NCBI GenBank assembly: GCA_002457155.1
Contig: NTJS01000001.1
Span: 66,534-130,533, forward strand
Length of the DNA stretch: 64,000 bases
Direction: 5' to 3'
Source of the DNA: Marine Group II euryarchaeote MED-G35
GTDB lineage: Archaea > Thermoplasmatota > Poseidoniia > Poseidoniales > Thalassarchaeaceae
In this document: positions 36,881 through 47,517 of the stretch, one piece after another
Layout: each line of letters begins with the position of its first letter
How positions within the stretch are numbered: position 1 is the first letter of the stretch
Program-made: the position numbers and the translations under genes
Notes under the pieces: generated by a model
Told to the model about the DNA's origin: nothing
The model's database searches: none
The model's input: only the letters and a program-made list of their open reading frames with translations

Positions 36881-37558
36881 TTATGCGATCAAACCATTCC
36901 TTGTTTTGACGAATCTAACTAGGAATGTGTACACTCCTCCCCATGCAGAAATAGCCAATGCGAACGTCATCCCATTCAACTCACTGTTCCCCAATAATGC
37001 CCAATCTGCTAACCAGTGAAAACTTTCGATAGAAATTCCCGAAACATCCCCGTGCGCCTGCCATGCTGTCACAATTAGAGCAACCAAAGTCAACACCATC
37101 CTATCTGCTCTAGAGAATCCACCGTAAATCCTGCCCAGTCCGACAGATTGAGCTTGCGTACCCATGTACGAACCGAAGAGAGTTAGCAGACCAGCGATAT
37201 ATCCTGAACTCGGATTGTTCACGAAGTCCGCATTCATCCCAATAGCCACCAGGATGCCAACATCTACAATCCTGTCAATAGTGTGGTCAAGAAAGTCCCC
37301 ATATGGCCCATCGGTTCCTTGATGTCTAGCAAGAGCCCCGTCCAAACCATCCAGAACTCCTGCAATTAGGACAATTATTACTCCTCCAATGATGCAGAAC
37401 GCACCCTCCGTGTTTCTCTCTGCTGTCATAAGCAAGTAGAACGCCAGCAGAGATAGAGCGAGACTTGCCCAAGTAAGGGTGCTGGGATCCACGCCTTCCA
37501 TTCTTTGAACTAAGGGGGTGATTGCCTTAGTCCACCTTTCCCTCATTTTCTCGAACAT
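36881..37558 (-). CDS. CDP-alcohol phosphatidyltransferase family protein
   Basis: 'VLDGLDGALARHQGTDGPYGDFLDHTIDRIVD' = DG..A.....(x)G...D...D motif; multi-TM. Confidence 0.9.
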   Translation of the reverse strand: MFEKMRERWTKAITPLVQRMEGVDPSTLTWASLALSLLAFYLLMTAERNTEGAFCIIGGVIIVLIAGVLDGLDGALARHQGTDGPYGDFLDHTIDRIVDVGILVAIGMNADFVNNPSSGYIAGLLTLFGSYMGTQAQSVGLGRIYGGFSRADRMVLTLVALIVTAWQAHGDVSGISIESFHWLADWALLGNSELNGMTFALAISAWGGVYTFLVRFVKTRNGLIA

Positions 37559-37559
37559 C

Positions 37560-38102
37560 TCAGACTTCTCCCTTGCCCACCCAGTCAATTGGATTGCGGG
37601 GACTTCTTGGCTTGAAGTCATCTGATGCCCATTTGAGAATCGCTGCAACTATTGCCTCCGACCTATCGAAAGATGTATCAAATTCGATTGTCGGCTTTCC
37701 GCCAATATTCTCCGTCCAGGGTCCTCCAAGGATCTCCCAATCTACATTTTCATCGATCTTTTGACTCGAGTACGACCTCTCTGAGAGCCTTTCTCGTAAC
37801 TCTCCCGGACGGCATCTCAGAATGACCACGCAGTCTACTCCTAGCAGGTGAGAGAGATGACCATCGATGACAGTTGGCCTACTTGGGCCTTCTTCCCATG
37901 CAGAATCCAGTTTTCTTTGCAGCCTCTTTACGTCAACTGGCCTCGCTCCGTCATGTGGGTCGACCTCGTCAATGCATCCAAATTCCTCGGCTAGCCCCTC
38001 CACTGTTTCAATACAATACCCCAATTCTTCAAGCAAGGAGGAAACGGTCGACTTTCCAGTACCTGGGGAACCAGTCATTGCTAATCTGAATGCCCCTCCC
38101 AT
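37560..38102 (-). CDS. AK6/Fap7-like adenylate kinase family NTPase
   Basis: 'MTGSPGTGKSTVSSLLEELGYCIETVEGLAEEFG' and 'VIDGHLSHLLGVDCVVILRCRPGELRERL'; start set at MGGAFRLAMTG. Confidence 0.85.
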   Translation of the reverse strand: MGGAFRLAMTGSPGTGKSTVSSLLEELGYCIETVEGLAEEFGCIDEVDPHDGARPVDVKRLQRKLDSAWEEGPSRPTVIDGHLSHLLGVDCVVILRCRPGELRERLSERSYSSQKIDENVDWEILGGPWTENIGGKPTIEFDTSFDRSEAIVAAILKWASDDFKPRSPRNPIDWVGKGEV

Positions 38103-38184
38103 GTCATCTCGTGATGCAAAGACGACAAGAACGCTCCGTGCCGAGGCGTAACATTGACCTAGAAAACTGGTGTCACGACCGATT

Positions 38185-39309
38185 ATGACGGAGTCGGTAA
38201 ACTGGATTAGAGCCATGGATCCCCGAGACACAAAACTGAACATCTTGCTTATTGCAATACCAGTAACGGCCTACTACAATTATGTAGAACACAATTATTC
38301 CTTGGCTTTCTTCTCGTCATTGGTGGCCATAATGCCTCTTGCCTTCCTAATGGGTAGAGCCACCGAGGAAATCGCTCTAAGAACTTCAGATTCACTTGGG
38401 GGACTTCTGAATGCTACATTTGGTAATGCCGCCGAACTCATCATCGCCGTTCTACTCATCCTGCAAGCCTCAAAGGTAGTTGATGTAGAGGCACAGTCAT
38501 TCTATGTTCACTTAGTTCAAGCAAGCCTAATTGGAAGTATCCTGGGAAATCTATTGTTGGTCATGGGTCTAGCATTTGTTTGGGGTGGTATCCATCATTC
38601 AGAGCAGAGATATTCGGAGAACCAAGTTAGCTCGAATGGCTCGCTCCTCCTCCTCTCGATGATCGTCCTAGTAATACCCACAGTTTTCCACTCAACTGTC
38701 GGAGGGGACGTGGGAGACTCAAGAGTTCAGGACTTGAGTCATATCGCTGCTGTAATCCTACTGATGATGTACGGCCTGTTTCTATTCTTCCAGTTCCGCA
38801 CTCATGTGCACCTTTTTGCCACCGATGGCTCTCATCACGAGGATCCAGAAATGACTCAGAGAGATGCAGTCATCCTCCTTGTAGTGGCCACGATTCTAGT
38901 GTCTTGGATGGCCGAGATTCTAGTGCACTCAGTGGAGGCAGCAGCCGAAGATCTCGGACTACCACATCTTTTCATCGGCGTAATCCTCCTTCCTCTCTTC
39001 GGAAATGCTGCTGAGCACTTCACTGCAGTCTCAGTAGCTGCCAAGGACAAGATGGACCTTTCCTTCGCAATTTCCATGGGCTCATCCACCCAGATTGCAG
39101 TTTTCGTAGCCCCACTAATGGTTGTATTCGCATGGCTGTTAGACGTCCCATTGACCTTCGAATTTGGAATGCTTGAGACCGTCTCTGCCTTCCTAGCAGT
39201 GTTGATCGTCAATTCGATTGCTGCAGATGGAAAGTCAAACTGGTTGGAGGGGGCCATGCTATTGTCATCGTACGCCGTACTCGGAGCCGCTTTCCTATTC
39301 CATCCTTGA
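38185..39309 (+). CDS. Ca2+/H+ antiporter (CAX family)
   Basis: 'GGLLNATFGNAAELIIAVLLI' and 'LPLFGNAAEHFTAVSVAAKDKMDLSFAISMGSSTQIAVFVAPLMV'. Confidence 0.93.
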   Translation: MTESVNWIRAMDPRDTKLNILLIAIPVTAYYNYVEHNYSLAFFSSLVAIMPLAFLMGRATEEIALRTSDSLGGLLNATFGNAAELIIAVLLILQASKVVDVEAQSFYVHLVQASLIGSILGNLLLVMGLAFVWGGIHHSEQRYSENQVSSNGSLLLLSMIVLVIPTVFHSTVGGDVGDSRVQDLSHIAAVILLMMYGLFLFFQFRTHVHLFATDGSHHEDPEMTQRDAVILLVVATILVSWMAEILVHSVEAAAEDLGLPHLFIGVILLPLFGNAAEHFTAVSVAAKDKMDLSFAISMGSSTQIAVFVAPLMVVFAWLLDVPLTFEFGMLETVSAFLAVLIVNSIAADGKSNWLEGAMLLSSYAVLGAAFLFHP

Positions 39310-39310
39310 A

Positions 39311-40594
39311 CTACAACCCCCTGTAGTACTCCTCAACAGATGATTCCAGAGCCAGACAAGCATCTGCTTCATTCAAAGTCAAAGTTACCCCATCCCTGCG
39401 AATTGTTTCCCCGTTGACGAACACGTCCAGAACCCTTGCTCCAGAGTAGATCAGATTTGGTAACAACCTCCTACCCCCTCTTCCCCATGGCCTCATTCTG
39501 ATATCCGAAAGATCCCAAGTAACCCAGTCCTCGGACCCCTTGGTTGCTAGGGACCACGTCTCCTCAGGTCCGAGAATCCTAGCGTCCCAATGATCATGCC
39601 TCTGTACCAGACTAGCCGCCTTGGCCTCCGCCCTCATGTCCAACGAGTTATTGCTAGCAGCACCATCAGTGCCTAGTCTGACATCAACTCCCGCTTCCAC
39701 CATTGCGGGATATGACATGGTACCACCGCATGCTAGCTTCTGATTGCTTGTTGGACAGTGTACTGCATGAGAGGCATGGCCAGCAAGTATTCGCATTTCC
39801 TTCTTGGTCACCCAACCACAATGGGCGCAAACCGTCCCCTCGGTGAAATAGTCAATCGAGTCCAAGTACTCTATCGGGTACATTCCGTGTTTTGCATGGC
39901 AGTCAGCAACCTCACCCCTAGTTTCGGAGGTGTGGATGCTAAGTGTGCAACCACTTTTCTGAGATAACTCGGATGCTTTCAGCAAAGTCTCCTCTGAGCA
40001 GGTGTACACTGAATGAGTTCCTATCCCATATTCTATTTTACCAGGCTCCGGAGAACCTTCCGACAGCAAACTTTCAATCTTCTTCAGAGCCTGTCCGGCC
40101 CCTTCCGGATATGATGGGGTTGGGAAATCTGTAATGGGGCCGCAGACCTTCGCACGAATCCCACTCTCAGCAACTACCCCTGCCACAACCTCAGGATGAA
40201 AATACATGTCACACGCAAATGTTGTCCCAGTAGCAATCATCTCCGCAATGGCCGCTCTGGTGCCATTTTCCACAAACTCCTCCGACAGCCCCTTCTCAAC
40301 CGGGAATATGGACGTCTCAAGCCATTCCATCAAAGGCAACCCTTCCCCCATTGACTTGTTCAGCACCATTGCCATATGCGTATGCCAGTTCTGAAGAGAC
40401 CTAGTCACAAGGCGCTTCGACCCGTCAATGATCTCCACTACATCCTCATCACCTCTGCTGGGTGAGAAAGACCCATCTTGATTCAGCAGGAAGTCTCCCT
40501 TGTGGGTCCCACCACTGTCATCTAGCAGCCAAGTATCTGTGATTCTCCTAGTTCCGGAGTCCATGCTAACTACCCTATTCCAAACTACTCGCAT
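39311..40594 (-). CDS. Amidohydrolase (adenosylhomocysteine/thiomethyladenosine deaminase-like)
   Basis: 'NWHTHMAMVLNKSMGEGLPLMEWL', 'HTSETRGEVADC', 'CAHCGWVTKKEMRIL', 'LGTDGAASNNSLDM'. Confidence 0.88.
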   Translation of the reverse strand: MRVVWNRVVSMDSGTRRITDTWLLDDSGGTHKGDFLLNQDGSFSPSRGDEDVVEIIDGSKRLVTRSLQNWHTHMAMVLNKSMGEGLPLMEWLETSIFPVEKGLSEEFVENGTRAAIAEMIATGTTFACDMYFHPEVVAGVVAESGIRAKVCGPITDFPTPSYPEGAGQALKKIESLLSEGSPEPGKIEYGIGTHSVYTCSEETLLKASELSQKSGCTLSIHTSETRGEVADCHAKHGMYPIEYLDSIDYFTEGTVCAHCGWVTKKEMRILAGHASHAVHCPTSNQKLACGGTMSYPAMVEAGVDVRLGTDGAASNNSLDMRAEAKAASLVQRHDHWDARILGPEETWSLATKGSEDWVTWDLSDIRMRPWGRGGRRLLPNLIYSGARVLDVFVNGETIRRDGVTLTLNEADACLALESSVEEYYRGL

Positions 40595-41184
40595 ACCGCA
40601 TTAAGTATGCTAATGGCTTCTCCATCAGAGTTCTTCATCCACGCTTTAATGACGTCTCCGGGCTTCATTGGGCCAACACCTTTTGGCGTTCCAGTCCAGA
40701 CAAAGTCCCCTGCCTCTAGATCGTACCAGCGATTGAGATGAGACAGTAGAGTTTCTACCGAGTGCACCATTAGATCAGTTGATGCCAATTGCTTAGTTTC
40801 CCCATTTACTGAGAGGCCGATTTCCACCTCTCCATCATCCCAATCAGTCCATGTCCCTAGAACTCCGGAACCTCTGAAACCCTTGCCCTCTAACCATGGC
40901 CAGCCTTCTATCTTAGCCATAGTTTGACGAGTTCTGTTTGTTGTATCAATCCCTACGCACATCTGGATTGGAGTAAGATCATCCCCTAGCCTGAATACCA
41001 TCTCCACCTCATGATCAATATGCTCATCCGGCTCAAGGAGCGTCACCACATTGCCCCCATCATCCGTGGCCTCTACCATGGCAGACGGGGGCATTAGGAA
41101 GAAGCGAGGGTAGTCTGTTACATCTCCAAGAATCTCTTTTGCGTGTCCGGAATAGTTTCTGAAGACCGCCCAGCCGACTCCCAT
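40585..41184 (-). CDS. Fumarylacetoacetate hydrolase family protein
   Basis: 'FFLMPPSAM', 'IDHEVEMVFRLG', 'GDFVWTGTPKGVGPMKPGDVI'. Confidence 0.88.
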   Translation of the reverse strand: MGVGWAVFRNYSGHAKEILGDVTDYPRFFLMPPSAMVEATDDGGNVVTLLEPDEHIDHEVEMVFRLGDDLTPIQMCVGIDTTNRTRQTMAKIEGWPWLEGKGFRGSGVLGTWTDWDDGEVEIGLSVNGETKQLASTDLMVHSVETLLSHLNRWYDLEAGDFVWTGTPKGVGPMKPGDVIKAWMKNSDGEAISILNAVCE

Positions 41185-41272
41185 ACCACCCCCAGCAAGA
41201 CACCAATGATTAGAACACCGGTTAGTTCACTTTCTCATCAGGTTGAAGGACAATGCCTTCTGGAGTACTATT

Positions 41273-42226
41273 GTGCCCGAAGACCCCTATCGAACGTTGG
41301 ACGTCTCAAAGGATGCTTCAGATGCAGAGATAAAGCGGGCATATCGTAAGCTAGCTAGGCAATACCATCCAGATAGGAACCCAGGAGATGCTGCAGCAGA
41401 AGAGCGATTCAAGGCAATTCAATCCGCATATGAGTCGATTGGAACTGCTGAAGGTAGGAGTCAGCACGACCAGCAGAGACGAATGGAAGAGATGTTCCAA
41501 GGAGGGAGGAATCGATCCCCGTTTGGAGGAGTGGATCTGGGAGATATTTTCTCACAATTTATGGGTGGCAGAGGTAGTCAGAGTCCTGGATCCGACTCTG
41601 GTTTTGGAGGCACTAGGAGAGGACCCAGCCCGAGACAGCAGGTTTCCAAAGGCACCGATATTCAAGCCGGTCTCGACATATCCCTTGATCAAGCAATTAG
41701 CGGTACAGAAGTCAAATTTAGCCACCGAAGAATGCGGAGGTGTTCGGATTGCAATGGTTCCAGCTTTGGCTCATCCAGGGGATGTTCTATTTGCAGAGGA
41801 ACCGGAGTCATCACGAAGGGGAGCACCATTACCGTACGAGTGCCCAAAGGAGCTGAGCACGGTCACTTGCTCCGTCTCAAGGGAATGGGGCACGAGCACC
41901 CAGAGGGAGATTCAGGAGACCTACTTATCACAGTTCGACTCGATGCCGAGGAGGGCCGCCGATGGGAGGACGGCCGACTAATACAAGAAGTCCGACTCCC
42001 TTACACAATGCTAGCCCTTGGGGGCAAAGTGAGAATTAAGACGCCATCTGGAAAGAGACTGCAGATAGAGGTCCCAAGTGGAACTAGAATTGGCGATAGA
42101 AGACGTCTGCAAGGCCAAGGACACGACGGCGGGGCATTGGACGTGGAGTTCACTTTGGCCGAACCCGAGAAACTTACCAAGTCACAGGTAGAAGCACTGA
42201 AATCTCTCAAAGACAGTGGCTTGTAG
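41273..42226 (+). CDS. DnaJ-family co-chaperone with reduced zinc-finger region
   Basis: J-domain 'DPYRTLDVSKDASDAEIKRAYRKLARQYHPDRNPGD', G/F region, two CxxC-type pairs (CSDCNG...CSICRGTG), C-terminal substrate-binding folds. GTG start suggested. Confidence 0.85.
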   Translation: MPEDPYRTLDVSKDASDAEIKRAYRKLARQYHPDRNPGDAAAEERFKAIQSAYESIGTAEGRSQHDQQRRMEEMFQGGRNRSPFGGVDLGDIFSQFMGGRGSQSPGSDSGFGGTRRGPSPRQQVSKGTDIQAGLDISLDQAISGTEVKFSHRRMRRCSDCNGSSFGSSRGCSICRGTGVITKGSTITVRVPKGAEHGHLLRLKGMGHEHPEGDSGDLLITVRLDAEEGRRWEDGRLIQEVRLPYTMLALGGKVRIKTPSGKRLQIEVPSGTRIGDRRRLQGQGHDGGALDVEFTLAEPEKLTKSQVEALKSLKDSGL

Positions 42227-42268
42227 CGGACACAATCAGTCAAATATTGAATTGCCTGCGATTGGACC

Positions 42269-45200
42269 GTGAGAGACTTCGAGAGTCTAGCCGACTACTT
42301 GATACCACGTCGGAAAAAGGTCCACTTCGCCTTAATAGTGGTCTCAATATTCATGATTCCCGGGATAATCGCTTCTTCCGAACCTATTGATATTGAGTCC
42401 TATGACATGGAGTCCCCAGAGCTAGAGGCCAATCAAGTTCTGAGGGAAGAATTCACCGCAGCAGGAAACATCTGGGGCTTCGGAATATTTGTTAGAAACC
42501 CGGAATACTTCGGTGAGTCCGAATCAGACGTCACGATGATTGCCGATTTTCCTGGAGTCAAGGAGGGAATCTCTGAACCGAAGGGGGGGATTCTGAATCT
42601 AACCGTCCTCAGAGAGATCGATCATGATGCAAGTACGTTGAGAGAGAGTGAGATTTCAGAATTCTATCTCCCTCTGGCATCTGAGATTTCTGGGGATTCA
42701 GCATTTGGGATTCTAGACTTGGCAACTGAATTCCGGACCTTTATGGCCAATGAGTCCTCTTTGACCGCACCTAGGATTAATCCATACAAGCTTGCAGCTA
42801 CTCTTGACATAAATGCATCAACTGACCCGGCTCCAACCAATTGGGACAACTGTGGGGATTTGGATTGTCTCTCATTCGATGACCCGAACGTGACACAAGA
42901 TCACATAGACTTAGCAGCCCATAGAATGGCAAACAACAGCAATGGCGCCTTTCTCAGGTTCCTGTCTAACGACCGCGCTTTCCTGCCGGATGAAATGGGA
43001 GTCGTAGTTGGGCCAGTCGACCATGAATTCTCTGAAAGTGGCTCATTGGTTTCTGAAAAATGGCAAAGAGGCAGATGGTCAGCATCAGCGGCTTGGATAA
43101 TAATCAACTTCGATAGAGACGAAATGCAGCAGAATGGCTGGACCTTCACTTGGAAGAATGCCAGCTCGGAGTTCGGCTACGAGTGGAACGGACTCGATTT
43201 GGAGACAAAGCCGATCCGGAACTCGGTCGAGGTTTGCAGGCAGAGGGAGGAGCTCGGACAACCTCTGTGTTCCGTCGAGTGGCTTTATCTCTCTCTAGAG
43301 GAGGATCTCAGGGAGAGTGACGAAACGATCGTATCTCTAATGTTCGCTGAGTCAATAAACGTCGAAATTAACCGAGAACTAATCTCTAGCGCAATTCTGA
43401 TTTTATTGATGGTATTTTCCATATTGATACTTCTCTGGGCCAGTCTGAGGAGAGTCTCAGACGTAGGCATAGTCGCCACCAGCCTAGCCCTATCGCTAGT
43501 CTGGATGTATGGATTGATCGGTTGGGCAATCATCATCGGGAAGTGGTCCGGGAATGAGATTATTTTCCGGTCACAATTCTCAAACCTACTGCCAATACTG
43601 ATACTGGCTCTGGAAATTGATGACAGCCTACATAGTCTTCACAGATACAAGGAGGAACGTAGATCAGGGGCAAATTCAGAACAGGCGGTACGCAAGGCAA
43701 TTAGCAAAGTCGGACTAGCCATCATGCTCACATCCGTCACTACAATCGTCGCCTTCATGGCTAACATGACATCGAGTATCGCAGCACTCAGATCGTTCGG
43801 AATAGAGGCGGGAATTGGCGTATTCTGCGCCTTCTTCCTAACAGGCCTATGGGTGCCTCTAGCCAGACTCGACATCGACCTCTGGCTGGAATCTAGAGGC
43901 AGGTTGGATGAAGAGCGCAAGGATATAATCCACATGATCCCCAGCTCTTGGTTATCCTTTGTATCCACACAGGCTGCAAGGTTCGCCCCAGCGATTGTCA
44001 TTGTTTCACTACTCATCACAGCACTCGCGACTCCCATCATGCTGTCTCTGGAGGGTGACTTCCAGGTTGAAGACTTCATTGAAGCAGATTCGGACCTAGC
44101 AGTCGGAGTCGGCCTCATCAATGAGCGCTTCAGTGACGAAGGCGAACCCGCCTACATCTTGATTGAGGGCAATATCTCAAACCCTCTCGTCCTCGAAGCG
44201 ATTGATGAACTCCGTAGGAATATGAATTCCCACGGACCCGATGACCCAGATCAGATTTCCAGAATGCCCAATGGAGAGGTTGAACTAATCGGGGTCGATT
44301 TGATGCTCTGGTACACCAGAGGTGCAATGGCATGGAACCAGACACCATTCGAAGAAGCCGGATGGGATTTCAATTCCAACGACGGAGGCATTGGATGCAA
44401 GACTATTCTAGTTCCAAATAGAGAGATGGAACTCATTTCCGTCCCTTCTATTGACGACAGCAAGTGCCTATCCTTCCTGTATGGATTCATGTTGACTAGA
44501 GGTGTCCCAGCCAGTGGTGGTTATCCCGCTCTCTCGACCAGCATCGTAGGAGAGTTCATCCAGGTGGAAGGTGAGATTGATTTCCAAAGACCTTGGTTGA
44601 CAATTTCGGGCGATGAACCCAGATTTCCCAGAACCTCACTACGCTTCGGAATTTCAAGCCCTGAGCAGTTTGCCCTTGTCGAACCTGCCCTGAAACAGTT
44701 GGAAGAGGATCTATTACCGATCCAGAACCTCTCTGTGACTCCAAATAGAGAAAGAGGAGATTTGCAATCAGCATTTGAAGATCCAGAACACCCAATTACG
44801 TGGGCACTGCCAACGGGTGAACCCGTTATCAGATTCGTCGCTGCCGACTCCATGCAGGATGACCTCCAGGATACGCTTCTGCTAGGCTTAGTATTCTGTA
44901 TCATGGCACTTTGGTGGGGCTTCCGGGAGGTTCCACCTGTGTCGACAAGATTGAGGGAAGTGAGTAGGAAACCACTGCAAATTGTACCAAGAATAATGCT
45001 TAATGTGGCACTGATGTCAGTGATCTCATATTTCCTAGCAGGTGCCAATTATGCGATCCTTTTCGCCATACTAGCCGTGTTCTTCTCAATTCTGTGGGGA
45101 ACTAGGCCCCTCATTCTAGCAACGATTACCACTGCTCCAATATTCCTGATGATTGTTTGGTTGTATGCAATCGTGGGAATTGCGGGATACGGCCTCAACA

Positions 45201-45547
45201 TGGTTACGGTTTCAATTGCAGCAATTTCTCTAGGTGTTGGAATTGACTACGTAATACACATCATTGAACGTTTCAGAGAGGAGAAGGAGAAGGGGGTCAG
45301 CACAATGAAATCGATTGAGGCGGTAGGTGGGGCTTCGGGCATCGCACTCTTTGGTTCGGCTGTTTCCGACATTACTGGATTTGCGATTATTAACCAGTCA
45401 GAAATGGGTTTCTTCTCCACATTTGGACTATTTTGCGCGATAATGATCGGGCTCTCACTTGTTGCAAGTTTGGTCCTCGCTCCAGCAGCGCTGGGTCTAG
45501 CATACAGAGATGAGATTTCGACAATGGCAGAAGAGGCAACCGTCTGA
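42269..45547 (+). CDS. RND/MMPL-family exporter
   Basis: 1092 aa; two TM-blocks each with large loop; 'LEIDDSLHSLHRYKEER', 'LGVGIDYVIHIIERFREEKEKG'. Confidence 0.88.
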   Translation: MRDFESLADYLIPRRKKVHFALIVVSIFMIPGIIASSEPIDIESYDMESPELEANQVLREEFTAAGNIWGFGIFVRNPEYFGESESDVTMIADFPGVKEGISEPKGGILNLTVLREIDHDASTLRESEISEFYLPLASEISGDSAFGILDLATEFRTFMANESSLTAPRINPYKLAATLDINASTDPAPTNWDNCGDLDCLSFDDPNVTQDHIDLAAHRMANNSNGAFLRFLSNDRAFLPDEMGVVVGPVDHEFSESGSLVSEKWQRGRWSASAAWIIINFDRDEMQQNGWTFTWKNASSEFGYEWNGLDLETKPIRNSVEVCRQREELGQPLCSVEWLYLSLEEDLRESDETIVSLMFAESINVEINRELISSAILILLMVFSILILLWASLRRVSDVGIVATSLALSLVWMYGLIGWAIIIGKWSGNEIIFRSQFSNLLPILILALEIDDSLHSLHRYKEERRSGANSEQAVRKAISKVGLAIMLTSVTTIVAFMANMTSSIAALRSFGIEAGIGVFCAFFLTGLWVPLARLDIDLWLESRGRLDEERKDIIHMIPSSWLSFVSTQAARFAPAIVIVSLLITALATPIMLSLEGDFQVEDFIEADSDLAVGVGLINERFSDEGEPAYILIEGNISNPLVLEAIDELRRNMNSHGPDDPDQISRMPNGEVELIGVDLMLWYTRGAMAWNQTPFEEAGWDFNSNDGGIGCKTILVPNREMELISVPSIDDSKCLSFLYGFMLTRGVPASGGYPALSTSIVGEFIQVEGEIDFQRPWLTISGDEPRFPRTSLRFGISSPEQFALVEPALKQLEEDLLPIQNLSVTPNRERGDLQSAFEDPEHPITWALPTGEPVIRFVAADSMQDDLQDTLLLGLVFCIMALWWGFREVPPVSTRLREVSRKPLQIVPRIMLNVALMSVISYFLAGANYAILFAILAVFFSILWGTRPLILATITTAPIFLMIVWLYAIVGIAGYGLNMVTVSIAAISLGVGIDYVIHIIERFREEKEKGVSTMKSIEAVGGASGIALFGSAVSDITGFAIINQSEMGFFSTFGLFCAIMIGLSLVASLVLAPAALGLAYRDEISTMAEEATV

Positions 45548-45551
45548 GAGA

Positions 45552-46952
45552 TTAGATCTTCAGATCTCTCCAGGCTCCCAGAGTATCGCTCAAGGCCGAT
45601 TCTAGTTCCGGATGGAGGAATTCATAACCCTCTTCTATCAATCTGTTAGGCATTACCTTCTGACTCTCCAAGGTGAGCGTTACTCCCATTTCTCCGAATA
45701 GAATTCTGACAATGAAACCCGGAAGCGGAGCGAAGGCAGGGCGCTTCAAGACCTTGCCCAACGTCTTTGCGAAACCCTTCTGTCTAGAAGGATTGGGCGC
45801 AGTAAGATTGTACACCCCATGAGAATCGCTACTCATCAGAAGGTGGTGTATTGCATATATTTCATCATCCAGGGATATCCAAGACATCCACTGATTGCCA
45901 CCTGCCATTGGTCCGCCCGCACCCATTTTGAATGGAAACAGCATTTTCCCCAGAGCACCTCCTGTCCCAGATAGAACGATCCCACTTCGAATGAATACCG
46001 TCCTTATCCCCGAGTCCCTCGCTCGTGTTGCAGCAGCCTCCCATTCCTTGCAAATGCTGGGAAGGAAACCCTCTCCCGGATCACTTTCTTCATCCAATTC
46101 CTCGTCTCCTCGATCTCCATACCAACCAATAGCACTAGCTAGAATGAAAACCTCCGGTTTTTGCTCCAATTTGCTAATTGCTGAACTCAGGAGAGTCGTG
46201 CTGTCTACACGAGAGTCTCGAACAATCTTCTTTCGCTTCTTGCTCCATCTCTTGTCGCCAATCCCCTCGCCTCCGAGATGTATTATCGCATCAAAACCCT
46301 CCAGAACTCCTTCATCCATGGCTCCTGATGAAGGATCCCATTGCAGTTCCTTAGCATCATCTCTCACCGGCCTCCTAACCAACCTCCAGACCTCATGGTC
46401 TCCGGTATCTAGGAATGCTACCAGTTGAGTGCCAATCATCCCCGAAGAACCCGCAACAAGTATCCGTTTCCTCCCGACTTCGGAGAACTTAGCATGCTGC
46501 GCCATGTCCCTCTGTAATCTCAACTCCCTAGCAGTGAACATCTGGGCCAGCCTCCTCCTGACAAGTCTACCTCCAAGAATTCTGTCAGCTAGATTTCCCA
46601 ATGGCCCAAATGGAACCTGGTACGTCACTTCGTCAACAACTTTCGTCACCCCATCTTCCTCGATTAGATGGTGATCGTGACTCCACGACCAGAATGGCCC
46701 CCTCACCATCTTATCGGAAAAGAAATGCGGGGGTTCGTAGCCAGTATGCTCTGCCACCCATGTCATTTTGATTGGACCCATGGGGAATCTGAATACCCTC
46801 TGAGAACCAACCTCCAGAGATTCATCAGCCCGAACCTCCTCAGCCACTTCCCAAGGTGGCATTAGTCTGCGAAACGAACCCTCATGCTCAAACCAAGCGA
46901 AGGTTGACTCAGCATCGGCTTCTACGACAGTCTCGTGTTTGTAGTTGTACAT
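45552..46952 (-). CDS. SRPBCC (cyclase/dehydrase-like) domain fused to TIGR01777-type NAD-dependent epimerase
   Basis: N-term 'ADAESTFAWFEHEGSFRRLMPPWE'; then 'RILVAGSSGMIGTQLVAFLDTGDHEVWRLVRR...IHLGGEGIGDKRWSKKRKKIVRDSRVDSTTLL'. Confidence 0.9.
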   Translation of the reverse strand: MYNYKHETVVEADAESTFAWFEHEGSFRRLMPPWEVAEEVRADESLEVGSQRVFRFPMGPIKMTWVAEHTGYEPPHFFSDKMVRGPFWSWSHDHHLIEEDGVTKVVDEVTYQVPFGPLGNLADRILGGRLVRRRLAQMFTARELRLQRDMAQHAKFSEVGRKRILVAGSSGMIGTQLVAFLDTGDHEVWRLVRRPVRDDAKELQWDPSSGAMDEGVLEGFDAIIHLGGEGIGDKRWSKKRKKIVRDSRVDSTTLLSSAISKLEQKPEVFILASAIGWYGDRGDEELDEESDPGEGFLPSICKEWEAAATRARDSGIRTVFIRSGIVLSGTGGALGKMLFPFKMGAGGPMAGGNQWMSWISLDDEIYAIHHLLMSSDSHGVYNLTAPNPSRQKGFAKTLGKVLKRPAFAPLPGFIVRILFGEMGVTLTLESQKVMPNRLIEEGYEFLHPELESALSDTLGAWRDLKI

Positions 46953-47105
46953 ACTAACTCCCCAGTGTCAGACAAACGTTGCTGGAAACTTACCTATTTC
47001 ATTTTTCAGATATGGGATTTTCATCGTACGAAATACTCCTTTGCCATTCCAAATTGAAATACAATCATAGAGAAGACTTTGTTAGGCCTATTGAGAGGTA
47101 CTGGC

Positions 47106-47429
47106 ATGTCAAGAGAATTGCTTATCGAATTAGAGAGGAGCGATGAGTATTGCATAATGAGATTTGCAGATGGAAACTCATTCAGAGTCAGTTACCTGAA
47201 AATACGTTCTAATTGTCGGTGCGCAAAATGCAAACCACGCCAGGAAAACGAGCAGAGAAGGTTAGAACTCGAAGAAGAGATATTGCGTTTGAGAATCGAA
47301 AAGCCAAAGGCCACCCCAGTAGGCCAATATGGGGTACAATTGGAATGGCCCTCTGGATGCTCTAGCGGAATCCATTCTTTCTCACATCTCAGAGAGGTTT
47401 GCGAATTACACGGCACCCCTGCTGATTAG
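47106..47429 (+). CDS. DUF971 family protein
   Basis: 'FRVSYLKIRSNCRCAKC' and 'YGVQLEWPSGCSSGIHSFSHLREVC'. Confidence 0.85.
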   Translation: MSRELLIELERSDEYCIMRFADGNSFRVSYLKIRSNCRCAKCKPRQENEQRRLELEEEILRLRIEKPKATPVGQYGVQLEWPSGCSSGIHSFSHLREVCELHGTPAD

Positions 47430-47517
47430 CCCCCCATACGAAGGAATCAAATCCTCACTTCCACACCGACCCTTGTCGAAGCAGAGGGTCCTCCCCGGCG
47501 TTTCGGTGGCGATTTAC

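Noticed and set aside
38103-38243. N-terminal extension of the AK6-like kinase
   Set aside because: Would overlap the divergent CAX gene start; the P-loop requires only a few residues before it, so the Met at 38102 is preferred.
44521-45048. 175-aa minus-strand ORF
   Set aside because: Antisense to the RND exporter gene; no recognisable motifs.
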